Source of the DNA: an uncultured Clostridium sp.
GTDB taxonomy: Bacteria; Bacillota; Clostridia; TANB77; CAG-508
Assembly (NCBI GenBank): GCA_946497905.1
Contig: CAMMMI010000008.1
Location: 1-28,624 of the forward strand
Reading direction: 5' to 3'
Length of the DNA stretch: 28,624 bases
Shown here: piece by piece, positions 23,012 through 28,624 of the stretch
Position numbering within the stretch: the stretch's first letter is position 1
How the letters are laid out: each line of letters starts with the position of its first letter
The notes under the pieces: model-generated
What the model was told of the DNA's origin: nothing
The model's database searches: none
Seen by the model: the letters and a program-made list of their open reading frames with translations, nothing else
Made by a program: the position numbers and the translations under genes

Positions 23012-24538
23012 TTACTTTTCCTTCATACCATTCTCTGTATTCCTGTTTTTCCTTTTCAGAAAACCCTCAATCCATTTTTCATATTCTTCTCTCAGTGTAT
23101 CATTAGAAATTGAATCAGTTTTTCTATCTATTGATGGAATATACTCAATTTGTGTAAAACCAATTTCCGTCAATGCTCTTTCACACATTTCTTTAGTTAT
23201 ATTTTGGATTGGAACAAATGATAAGCCAAATCTAATTTTCTTTCCATTTGTTTCATTACATCTATCAAGTAAACAATTCCATACTCTTTCAGTCATTTTC
23301 TCTCTAGGCATTTGATCACAAAAAAGTTGATTTATATCCTCCATTTCGGATATTTTTTGTGTTACTATATCATTAATCCAAGTTACATAATCTTCTTGTG
23401 ATAATCCTTCCTCAAATGTTTCGTTTGGAATTTTACTTATAATATATTCTGACTTTTGTAATAACGTTTCGTAAATTTGTATACTACGACTTGCTTCAGG
23501 AATTCGCTCTAAAAATCTTAGAACATCATCGCCTTCTGCCTGTAATAATCTTGATCCTTCAGCACATACTTCTATTGTTCTTTGAAAATCTCTTAAACTA
23601 TCAAAAATACTCTGAATGTTATCTGGATTATTTCTAATTACATTTACAACTAATTCATTACACCACTTGCTATATTCTTCATCTGTCATATTTAAATCTA
23701 TTTTTTGTTCAGGTAAAGAGTATATAATACTTTCTTGTTTTGTTATAGCAAATTCCCACATATTCCTATCTTTCACTTGCTCAGGAATTATACTAAAGAC
23801 ATCAGAAAAAGCATCGTCTGATTTTTCTAATAGGCTTCTCGAAAAATCTACATCAAATAACTCAGGTGGAATTTCTGCTAATATTGATTTCCTCGTAATA
23901 CTATCTAGTCTATTTACTAATGCTTTTACTGTATTTCCATTTATGATAGTAGATGGAGCTCTATCTATAAATTCTTCTATCTCGTACTCCACAATCTTTT
24001 TCTCTGGGTTCTTTAAGAAATTTTCAATTAATTCTTGATTAATGTACTCTGGTCTCGTGCTTAATAGAATATCAGAAAGTTGTATAAGATTATAAGCTTG
24101 TTCACATTTTTGATTTAGTAATTTTGTGTAAAATTCTTTATACTCTTGATTGTTTTCTCCTGATAATATTCCATCTATATCAGACATTTCAAAACTATTA
24201 GAATTACATCCTAATATCTCATAGGCTTCATCACCATATATATCAATAACATCTCTTAATAGTTGATTAGCCTCATCACGACCTAAAATTTGCTCTCTAA
24301 ATGATTTGTCTCCTTCAGAAATTACAAGTATTGTTGTGAAGGCATCATAATCCATATTGTATTTATCAAAAATATCAGCACAATGTTTATAGTATTCATT
24401 ATAAACATTTCTAATATTTTCTGCAGAAACGGTATCTGGTAAGTCTATTTCTTGGTCTAAACTTTCTAATCTTTGGTCGAGTTCATCATATATTGTTTCT
24501 TCATTATCAATAAAAAACTTAATTTGTTCTTTAGTCAT
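23012..24538 (-). CDS. Giant mobile-element protein, N-terminal repeat part (508 aa), frameshifted
   Basis: An acidic, all-helical protein with internal repeats of about 75-100 residues. Each carries a block like EYSKWCNELVVNVIRNN or DYVTWINDIVTQKI and a DUF4116-like IPEQVKDRNMWEFAI or MPREKMTERVWNCLL. AGGAG lies 6 nt before the ATG at 24538. After residue 493 the frame runs out into LKRKNRNTENGMKEK. The -1 frame instead continues with a further repeat (EYREWYEGKVIDYIKEHVVRLF) and then the 1086-aa part. The switch point is G-GGT-TTT (23066-23060), a slippery heptamer; a lost T in a T5 run would explain it equally well. Function unknown. Confidence 0.75.
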   Translation of the reverse strand: MTKEQIKFFIDNEETIYDELDQRLESLDQEIDLPDTVSAENIRNVYNEYYKHCADIFDKYNMDYDAFTTILVISEGDKSFREQILGRDEANQLLRDVIDIYGDEAYEILGCNSNSFEMSDIDGILSGENNQEYKEFYTKLLNQKCEQAYNLIQLSDILLSTRPEYINQELIENFLKNPEKKIVEYEIEEFIDRAPSTIINGNTVKALVNRLDSITRKSILAEIPPELFDVDFSRSLLEKSDDAFSDVFSIIPEQVKDRNMWEFAITKQESIIYSLPEQKIDLNMTDEEYSKWCNELVVNVIRNNPDNIQSIFDSLRDFQRTIEVCAEGSRLLQAEGDDVLRFLERIPEASRSIQIYETLLQKSEYIISKIPNETFEEGLSQEDYVTWINDIVTQKISEMEDINQLFCDQMPREKMTERVWNCLLDRCNETNGKKIRFGLSFVPIQNITKEMCERALTEIGFTQIEYIPSIDRKTDSISNDTLREEYEKWIEGFLKRKNRNTENGMKEK

Positions 24539-24559
24539 TTTTTACTCCTATTCTACTAG

Positions 24560-24682
24560 CTATCTTTCTTCTTCATCATCTTTTTCTTTTACTTGCTTTT
24601 TGCCATCAGCATTAAAATTTGTAAGCCTTTCATTAAGTTCTTTAAGTATTTCATATTCCTTTTTATCTTTTTTTTCTTCCAT
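24560..24682 (-). CDS. Small charged protein (40 aa) of the mobile region
   Basis: Encodes 40 aa, MEEKKDKKEYEILKELNERL ending KEKDDEEER; highly charged, with no cysteine or membrane segment. AAGGAG lies 9 nt before the ATG. It ends 21 nt before the giant gene starts and begins 4 nt after the start of the stop region of the 154-aa gene, so the three are tightly packed and likely one operon. No family recognised. Confidence 0.6.
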   Translation of the reverse strand: MEEKKDKKEYEILKELNERLTNFNADGKKQVKEKDDEEER

Positions 24683-24686
24683 ATCA

Positions 24687-25151
24687 TTATTCTCCTTCTA
24701 CATAAAATATTTTCTTGAAAAATTTTATTATTTTTTGGTAGAATCTTTCTTTTTTTATCTCTATAGGTAAATTATTAATTTCTTGCTCTTTCTGATTATT
24801 AATAGTTTCTTTTTCAACTTTTCCTTTATTAAAAATATCTGTATTATATTTTGCTTTCTTTTCTTCTTCAATTTTTTGTTTATCATATTTTTCTTTTGCT
24901 TTAATTCTCTCTTTTTGATATGGAGTGGCCCAATAATCTCTAAAAATGTTAGCAAAAATAGCTTTAGTTTCATCTAAGAGTTCTTGCTCTTCAAAACTTT
25001 TATTTATATCTACTTTAAAATCATAATTTTCGTCCATCTTTGCTTTAAATGTATCTATCATTGTTTGTGGTATTTTATCCACACTTTCTTTTGGAACAAA
25101 ATTTAATATTTCGATTATTTCTTTATATGCTTTTAAATAATTATCTCCCAT
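24687..25151 (-). CDS. Hypothetical protein of the mobile region (154 aa)
   Basis: Soluble and helical. The N-terminal 75 residues look like a compact domain, LKAYKEIIEILNFVPKESV ... TMIDTFKAKMDENYDFKVD ... ETKAIFANIFRDYWATPYQK. A Lys/Glu-rich coiled-coil stretch follows (KERIKAKEKYDKQKIEEEKK), then a basic end, FFKKIF. The start at 25151 is set by GGAGG 7 nt upstream; earlier in-frame codons have no such site. It has its own promoter, and the 40-aa and giant genes follow closely, so it heads that transcription unit. I do not recognise the family. Confidence 0.75.
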   Translation of the reverse strand: MGDNYLKAYKEIIEILNFVPKESVDKIPQTMIDTFKAKMDENYDFKVDINKSFEEQELLDETKAIFANIFRDYWATPYQKERIKAKEKYDKQKIEEEKKAKYNTDIFNKGKVEKETINNQKEQEINNLPIEIKKERFYQKIIKFFKKIFYVEGE

Positions 25152-25179
25152 TTCAGTTCCTCCATCAGATTTTGATATA

Positions 25180-25208
25180 ATTATACATTTTTTATACCAT
25201 AAAAGCAA
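25180..25208 (-). promoter_or_regulatory. Promoter of the 154-aa gene/giant gene operon
   Basis: TTGCTT (25208-25203), 17-nt spacer, TATAAT (25185-25180) on the minus strand, about 28 nt before the start codon. Confidence 0.65.
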
Positions 25209-25248
25209 TAAATAGACAATACATTTTCTATTTTTTCATGTACAATAC

Positions 25249-25365
25249 TTATAATTCTAAATCCCATTCTTTTTCTCTTCTTTCTTGTTTAAGTTGCTTT
25301 TCTGCATCTAAAAAAATATTTGTTTCTTTTTGAAAATCTCTAATTAAATTATCTTCTGCACCCAT
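25249..25365 (-). CDS. Small ORF (38 aa) overlapping the relaxase end
   Basis: Starts MGAEDNLIRDFQKETNIFLD and ends in a charged helix, KQLKQERREKEWDLEL. The ATG lies 22 nt inside the relaxase 3' end in another frame, without a clear Shine-Dalgarno, so expression would rest on translational coupling. Small charged proteins after MobV genes are common, but I do not recognise this one. Confidence 0.45.
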   Translation of the reverse strand: MGAEDNLIRDFQKETNIFLDAEKQLKQERREKEWDLEL

Positions 25366-26372
25366 ATAAAACTTTTTACAAATCCAATGTATAAATTATC
25401 AATAGTTTCGTAGAACTTATCTATAATTTTGTTTAGTCTGCTGTTCTCTTTTTCCAAGTCTTTAATTTTGTTTTTATATTTCCATTCTATTTCAAATTCC
25501 TTTTGCTTATATTCTGCCTTAATTTGTTCTACTTCATTGTATAAATTTGCATTATCACTCATTATTTTATCTCGCTCTTTTTGGTATTTCTCTGCCTTTT
25601 CAAATATTTTTGATTTTCTTAATAATTCTTGTTGTAGCATCAATTTATCTTGATATAATTCATTTATTAAGTCATCTTTAAGTTTTATATCTGGAACATT
25701 TGGCAATTTTAATTTCATATTTTGCAATTTTTCTTTCGCCTGTTCATAATTTGTTATATTTTTATATTCTTTTAATGTATAATGCACTCTGTCTGTTTCT
25801 TCTTTTGGTAATCCTCTTTGCAATTCAAATCCATTTGACACCATATATTCAAAAAAAGCATTTTGTAGTTGTCTGTAACTATCTTTAGCTTTCCCAAATT
25901 CACTACAAGCTAATTTATCAATAGGATTTCCTTTTTTATCTACTGTATGAGCAACGGGTAAAAAAAGTAAGTGCAAATAAGGCGATTTCTCATCATAATG
26001 CACTTTTGCAGATAGAATATACTTTTCGCCTAAATCTTTATATTCACATACAAATTTATATGCAGTAGCAAAATATCTTTTCGTTTCTTCTTCTCCTATT
26101 CTTTTGAAAAAGTCATTATCTGATGTAATCATATATTCACAAGCTATATTGCTTACTGTTTTTATTTGTCCTTTCAAATCATATTTTTTTAAAATTTTAT
26201 CAAATTCTTTCACATAATTAAATTCTGGCTCTTTTAATGAATAGTTTAAATGTGATTTTGTCCTATCTATATCTTTATTTGAATAATGTTTGTTCTTTCT
26301 TTCATCATGGCGATATACTGCCATTAAATTTTCTCTTTTGTATTTTGCATTTCTTATTATTGCATAACTCAT
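25344..26372 (-). CDS. MobV/Pre-family relaxase
   Basis: A plasmid mobilization relaxase (Mob_Pre) of 342 aa that nicks oriT and leads the DNA strand into a recipient. The N-terminus MSYAIIRNAKYKREN ... RHDER places His22 where the pMV158 MobM catalytic His22 lies. Then come SNKDIDRTKSHLNY and the metal-binding motif III, HYDEKSPYLHL. Motif III is usually HxDExxPHxH, so one His is replaced by Tyr. The last 130 residues are a Lys/Glu-rich coiled coil. GGAGG 6 nt before the ATG at 26372 sets the start. A candidate oriT lies directly upstream. No replication gene is seen, which suggests an integrated mobilizable element. Confidence 0.9.
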   Translation of the reverse strand: MSYAIIRNAKYKRENLMAVYRHDERKNKHYSNKDIDRTKSHLNYSLKEPEFNYVKEFDKILKKYDLKGQIKTVSNIACEYMITSDNDFFKRIGEEETKRYFATAYKFVCEYKDLGEKYILSAKVHYDEKSPYLHLLFLPVAHTVDKKGNPIDKLACSEFGKAKDSYRQLQNAFFEYMVSNGFELQRGLPKEETDRVHYTLKEYKNITNYEQAKEKLQNMKLKLPNVPDIKLKDDLINELYQDKLMLQQELLRKSKIFEKAEKYQKERDKIMSDNANLYNEVEQIKAEYKQKEFEIEWKYKNKIKDLEKENSRLNKIIDKFYETIDNLYIGFVKSFIWVQKII

Positions 26373-26458
26373 ATTTAACCTCCTTGCTCGCATATATTCA
26401 CACGAATAAAATTTCTTCTTTGAACTCGCTTAAAAGTACTTTTTTTAAATGTGCAGTA

Positions 26459-26523
26459 AACACTTTTAACGCTATCGCTAAAAGTGTTATGTGTGGCAGG
26501 GAAAAATTTATTTTTCCCCACAC
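26459..26523 (-). other. Candidate oriT upstream of the relaxase gene
   Basis: AACACTTTTA/TAAAAGTGTT (26459-26468/26479-26488) form a 10-bp stem with further inner pairing. ATGTGTGGCAGG follows. A second hairpin is made by GTGTGG/CCACAC with GGAAAAA/TTTTTCC (26491-26523). MobV origins consist of such inverted repeats with a TGTG-type nick region next to the mob gene. The exact nick site is not determined. Confidence 0.5.
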
Positions 26524-26530
26524 CCCTTTG

Positions 26531-26568
26531 CCTAAAAAATATCTTTATATTTTTTAGGTTTTCATTTT
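26531..26568 (+). terminator. Plus-strand terminator-like hairpin
   Basis: CCTAAAAAATAT (26531-26542) and ATATTTTTTAGG (26547-26558), loop CTTT, followed by TTTTCATTTT on the plus strand. No plus-strand gene precedes it, so it may guard the region from read-through. Confidence 0.55.
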
Positions 26569-26570
26569 AC

Positions 26571-26609
26571 AAAAAAATCGCTTTAGAAATTTTTATCTAA
26601 AACGATTTT
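26571..26609 (-). terminator. Intrinsic terminator after the AlbA_2 gene
   Basis: On the minus strand AAAATCGTTTTAGA (26609-26596) pairs with TCTAAAGCGATTTT (26587-26574), with one U-G wobble, and seven T follow. It sits about 33 nt past the AlbA_2 stop, after the iteron-like repeats. Confidence 0.75.
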
Positions 26610-26610
26610 A

Positions 26611-26652
26611 CTGTGACACAAACTGTGACATTGCTGTGACACTACTGTGACA
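26611..26652 (+). repeat. Four CTGTGACA iteron-like direct repeats
   Basis: Exact CTGTGACA octamers start at 26611, 26623, 26634 and 26645, spaced 12, 11 and 11 nt, close to one helical turn. The last overlaps the 3' end of the AlbA_2 gene (codons for MSQ and the stop). Confidence 0.7.
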
Positions 26653-27259
26653 TTTTTTTATTTTTTTGTTTTACTGTATAAACTTTTTTAGGATCTGATA
26701 CCGCAGTTCCTATCCATTCTATAAGATTTTTTTCTTCTAATCTGTTCAATATTCTTATCGTTGTTCTTCTAGTTCTGTCTATATATTCACATATTTCTTT
26801 ATTCGTAACTTCTCCTTTATCATATATGTATTGTAAAACCTTTTGTTCTAATACATTTAGTTCTTCCCAATTATTTCTTATATCATCTTCTTTTAATAAT
26901 TTTTCATTTTTTCTTTTGTTTCTCATAACAATATTATTTTTTAGAACTAATTTTACTAGCATACCATTAGGCTCTGTATACTCTGGCTCATCTAAAAAGA
27001 ACTCTGACATCTCTTTATAAATTCTTGCTACCCCTTCATTTAGTTCTTTTACTAATCCTAACTCTGTTAATACTCTTGATATTTGTGGATTTCTAGCATA
27101 TCTTTCATTTTTCATATTATCTATTGTAATTATACTTGGTAATTTTCCAGGACTTACAATCTCCATTCTATCATCAAAAATAAAAATTTTTGTATGTTCT
27201 CCTGATATAGCATAATTACGATGGCATACGGCATTTGTGATTCCGTTCTTCCCAAGCAA
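26642..27259 (-). CDS. AlbA_2/ATP-binding wHTH protein, C-terminal part (frameshifted)
   Basis: The C-terminal part of the protein begun at 28127. Homology starts at about 27244 with GITNAVCHRNYAISGEHTKIFIFDDRMEIVSPGKLP, the HATPase_c_4 (divergent GHKL) segment of RecG-like/AlbA_2 proteins. It runs on through YARNPQISRVLTELGLVKELNEGVARI. The end is a winged helix (LEQKVLQYIYDKGEVTNKEICEYIDRTRRTTIRILNRLEEKNLIEWIG), likely for DNA binding. The nominal TTG at 27259 has no ribosome binding site and lies before the frameshift point, so this half is not an independent gene. The stop lies in the iteron-like repeats. Confidence 0.75.
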   Translation of the reverse strand: MLGKNGITNAVCHRNYAISGEHTKIFIFDDRMEIVSPGKLPSIITIDNMKNERYARNPQISRVLTELGLVKELNEGVARIYKEMSEFFLDEPEYTEPNGMLVKLVLKNNIVMRNKRKNEKLLKEDDIRNNWEELNVLEQKVLQYIYDKGEVTNKEICEYIDRTRRTTIRILNRLEEKNLIEWIGTAVSDPKKVYTVKQKNKKMSQ

Positions 27260-28127
27260 ATTTCGGATATTCTGGAACTGTTACAAACTCTCCATTATTT
27301 CCTAAATGATTAAATTCCCTTAACTGCGTATCTACAAAGGCTTGAGTTTCTTTTATTACCTTATATAGTGGCAATGCAAATGTTTTATCTTTAACAATAT
27401 TCAATTCTGCTCCTGTGTGCATTTCAGTTCCATCAAATTTTACTACTCTAACTCTAGCTGTTGGAAAAAATATAGATGGATCTTCTGCAAATAATAATAT
27501 TCCACTATTCGTTAAATGTTCTTCTCCATCTTTTTTTACTAAAAAATTTCTAGCTCTTAATACTTCTAATGAATCTTTATTTTCTGCTCCTATTGCTTTT
27601 TTATAGATTTCTACCATTTCCATATCTATATTATTTACATTAGAACGAGTATTTATTTCTTCTTCAAACGATACTTCCCTTCTGTCATATTCTAATATTC
27701 TTATTTGTTCTGATGAAAGTTTATTACTTGAATCTCCTTGTCTTAAATATACTTCATCTTTTACATTTCTAATTAAAATGTCTGTACTTGGTTGCACATG
27801 TATTAATAATATTTTATCTTTATTTCCTTTATAATTGACAACTTCTAATGTTTCATTTTTATAATTTGGTATTGTTTTTAAATAATCTATACTTGTTACT
27901 TTTAAAAAATCATTATATTTGTTTGGGTAATCCTCAAATCCTTCTATTTTCCCATCATCAGCAATACCAATTACTAAAGTTCCACCACTAGCATTTGCAA
28001 AACTTGCTACAAAATTTGCCAATTCTTTTACAGGTTTTCTTGCACTTTTTCTATCAAAAAACTGATTTTCTTTTTCTTCAGTCATATATTTCAATGTCAA
28101 TATTGAATTTTCTTGTGATACTATCAT
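27216..28127 (-). CDS. AlbA_2/ATP-binding protein, N-terminal part (frameshifted)
   Basis: The first 294 codons match the AlbA_2 (Schlafen-like, divergent AAA_4) family: ENQFFDRKSARKPVKELANFVASFANASGGTLVIGIADDGKIEGF, then a middle region with YLRQGDSSNKLSSEQIRILEYDR and HLTNSGILLFAEDPSIFFPTARVRVVKFDGTE. After EYPKFAWEE the frame leaves the family (RNHKCRMPS, stop). The family continuation, GITNAVCHRNYAISG, is in the other frame, one base away near 27245. Removing one base gives a 494-aa protein of normal family length. AGGAGG lies 7 nt before the ATG. A palindrome and promoter lie directly upstream. Its role is likely regulatory; the exact function of the family is unsettled. Confidence 0.8.
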   Translation of the reverse strand: MIVSQENSILTLKYMTEEKENQFFDRKSARKPVKELANFVASFANASGGTLVIGIADDGKIEGFEDYPNKYNDFLKVTSIDYLKTIPNYKNETLEVVNYKGNKDKILLIHVQPSTDILIRNVKDEVYLRQGDSSNKLSSEQIRILEYDRREVSFEEEINTRSNVNNIDMEMVEIYKKAIGAENKDSLEVLRARNFLVKKDGEEHLTNSGILLFAEDPSIFFPTARVRVVKFDGTEMHTGAELNIVKDKTFALPLYKVIKETQAFVDTQLREFNHLGNNGEFVTVPEYPKFAWEERNHKCRMPS

Positions 28128-28152
28128 CTAATGACCTCCTGTTGTTTTCTAA

Positions 28153-28174
28153 TTTGGCAACAGCTGTTGCCAAA
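28153..28174. promoter_or_regulatory. 22-bp perfect palindrome, likely operator
   Basis: The half-site TTTGGCAACAG is followed by its exact complement. It lies 3 nt downstream of the -10 of the AlbA_2 promoter, over the expected transcription start, and 25 nt before the ATG. Its base composition stands out from the AT-rich surroundings. Confidence 0.7.
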
Positions 28175-28177
28175 ACT

Positions 28178-28206
28178 ATTATAGCATTTATTTTTAATTT
28201 TTTCAT
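28178..28206 (-). promoter_or_regulatory. Promoter of the AlbA_2 gene
   Basis: ATGAAA (28206-28201), 17-nt spacer, TATAAT (28183-28178) on the minus strand, directly before the palindromic operator. Confidence 0.6.
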
Positions 28207-28212
28207 TATAAA

Positions 28213-28259
28213 TTCAAAAAAGATGAAGTTGTATTATTATTTTTTACAATTCATCTTTT
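28213..28259 (-). terminator. Terminator upstream of the AlbA_2 promoter
   Basis: On the minus strand AAAAGATGAA-TTGTA (28259-28245) pairs with TACAA-C-TTCATCTTTT (28233-28218), with one bulged base, followed by TTTTTT-type sequence. It would stop transcripts from the prepilin stub before the element. Confidence 0.65.
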
Positions 28260-28283
28260 AAATATGTGAAAATTTTATAATTT

Positions 28284-28409
28284 CTAAATTGTTGCTAGGA
28301 GGAAACCTTTGCTATTACCACATTTTAATTTTTCGTCATAAGAGAATATAATCGTTATTACTAGTGCTATTAGTGTTATCCCTCTTTCCTCTTTTTGTAT
28401 TTTTTTCAT
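28284..28409 (-). pseudogene. Truncated prepilin-type N-terminus (41 aa)
   Basis: Encodes MKKIQKEERGITLIALVITII and then an unrelated tail (FSYDEKLKCGNSKGFLLATI) and a stop. The first part is a type IV prepilin leader: a basic stretch, Gly cleavage point, then the start of the hydrophobic spine, which normally runs on for about 12 more hydrophobic residues. It breaks off at codon 21, near 28347. GGGG lies 6 nt before the ATG, so it is probably still expressed. It is likely the 5' remnant of a prepilin-like surface gene cut by the mobile element; the C-terminal type of such proteins is at 19236-19535. Confidence 0.6.
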
Positions 28410-28571
28410 ATACTACCCCTTTCTTTTGTTTTTTATGTATGTTATTATTAACATAGCTTATTCTATCCTTAATTGTTAAATAATTTTTATTGTATTTTTT
28501 ATAATTAAAAAATATCTATAAATTTTTAGTTTATAACTATTTCTATTTTAAGTATTTCTATTAGGTTTATT

Positions 28572-28624
28572 CTATTTTATATTTTCTACATGTATTTTGT
28601 CATTTACTGCTACTACTGTGTATT
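28572..28624 (-). CDS. Possible C-terminal end of a gene running off the window
   Basis: An open minus-strand frame from the window edge encodes TVVAVNDKIHVENIK and stops at 28572. Too short to identify; the other frames stop sooner. Between 28410 and 28571 I see only AT-rich leader sequence. Confidence 0.25.
   Translation of the reverse strand, partial: YTVVAVNDKIHVENIK

Overview
The window is very AT-rich, and its genes have strong Shine-Dalgarno sites, TTGACA/TATAAT-type promoters and intrinsic terminators. It carries an N-terminal-rubredoxin rubrerythrin, a sortase with a thioester/Cna-type surface protein, the dnaG-rpoD pair and prepilin-like fragments beginning GITLIALVITII. Together these point to an anaerobic low-GC Bacillota (Clostridia-like, possibly an uncultured gut lineage). 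No rRNA, intact tRNA, CRISPR array, integrase or transposase is visible.

Positions 1-3600 hold a Cys/Asn-rich membrane protein, reverse rubrerythrin, a small zinc-ribbon protein, tyrS (+ strand) and a DUF5665 membrane protein. Positions 3600-18700 are a long minus-strand core run. In transcription order it reads scpB-proS, dnaG-rpoD, mscS, an OmpR-type regulator with its histidine kinase, sortase with a thioester-domain surface protein, then ftsY-UPF0182-DUF5665. Several starts are non-ATG and are decided by the Shine-Dalgarno: TTG for dnaG, the UPF0182 gene and the surface protein, and apparently ATA for the sortase. Three copies of a REP-like palindrome (core CCAATTTGGGGAC/GTCCCC) lie at 3275-3306 and 9834-9912. 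One copy has become the last codons of the histidine kinase.

Positions 19200-28410 look like a mobilizable element that landed in, or recombined with, a prepilin-like surface gene. An N-terminal prepilin stub (28284-28409) and a GC-rich C-terminal fragment (19236-19535) lie on the same strand at the two ends. Between them, all on the minus strand, are: an AlbA_2/ATP-binding wHTH protein under a palindromic operator and broken by a frameshift; four CTGTGACA iteron-like repeats; a candidate oriT; a MobV/Pre relaxase; three small charged proteins; and a giant coding unit of about 1667 residues. That unit is split into 508-aa and 1086-aa frames exactly at a GGGTTTT heptamer. The repeat unit of the 508-aa part continues in the -1 frame, so the two frames appear to be one protein. 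It carries a degenerate HD-like domain and no recognised catalytic domain. This relaxase, small-protein and giant-protein set is the best candidate for an undescribed system here.

The core genes cover translation (tyrS, proS), replication initiation and transcription (dnaG, rpoD), chromosome segregation (scpB), membrane protein targeting (ftsY), osmotic protection (mscS) and oxidative-stress defence (rubrerythrin). The two-component pair sits directly upstream of the sortase operon, but that operon has its own promoter.
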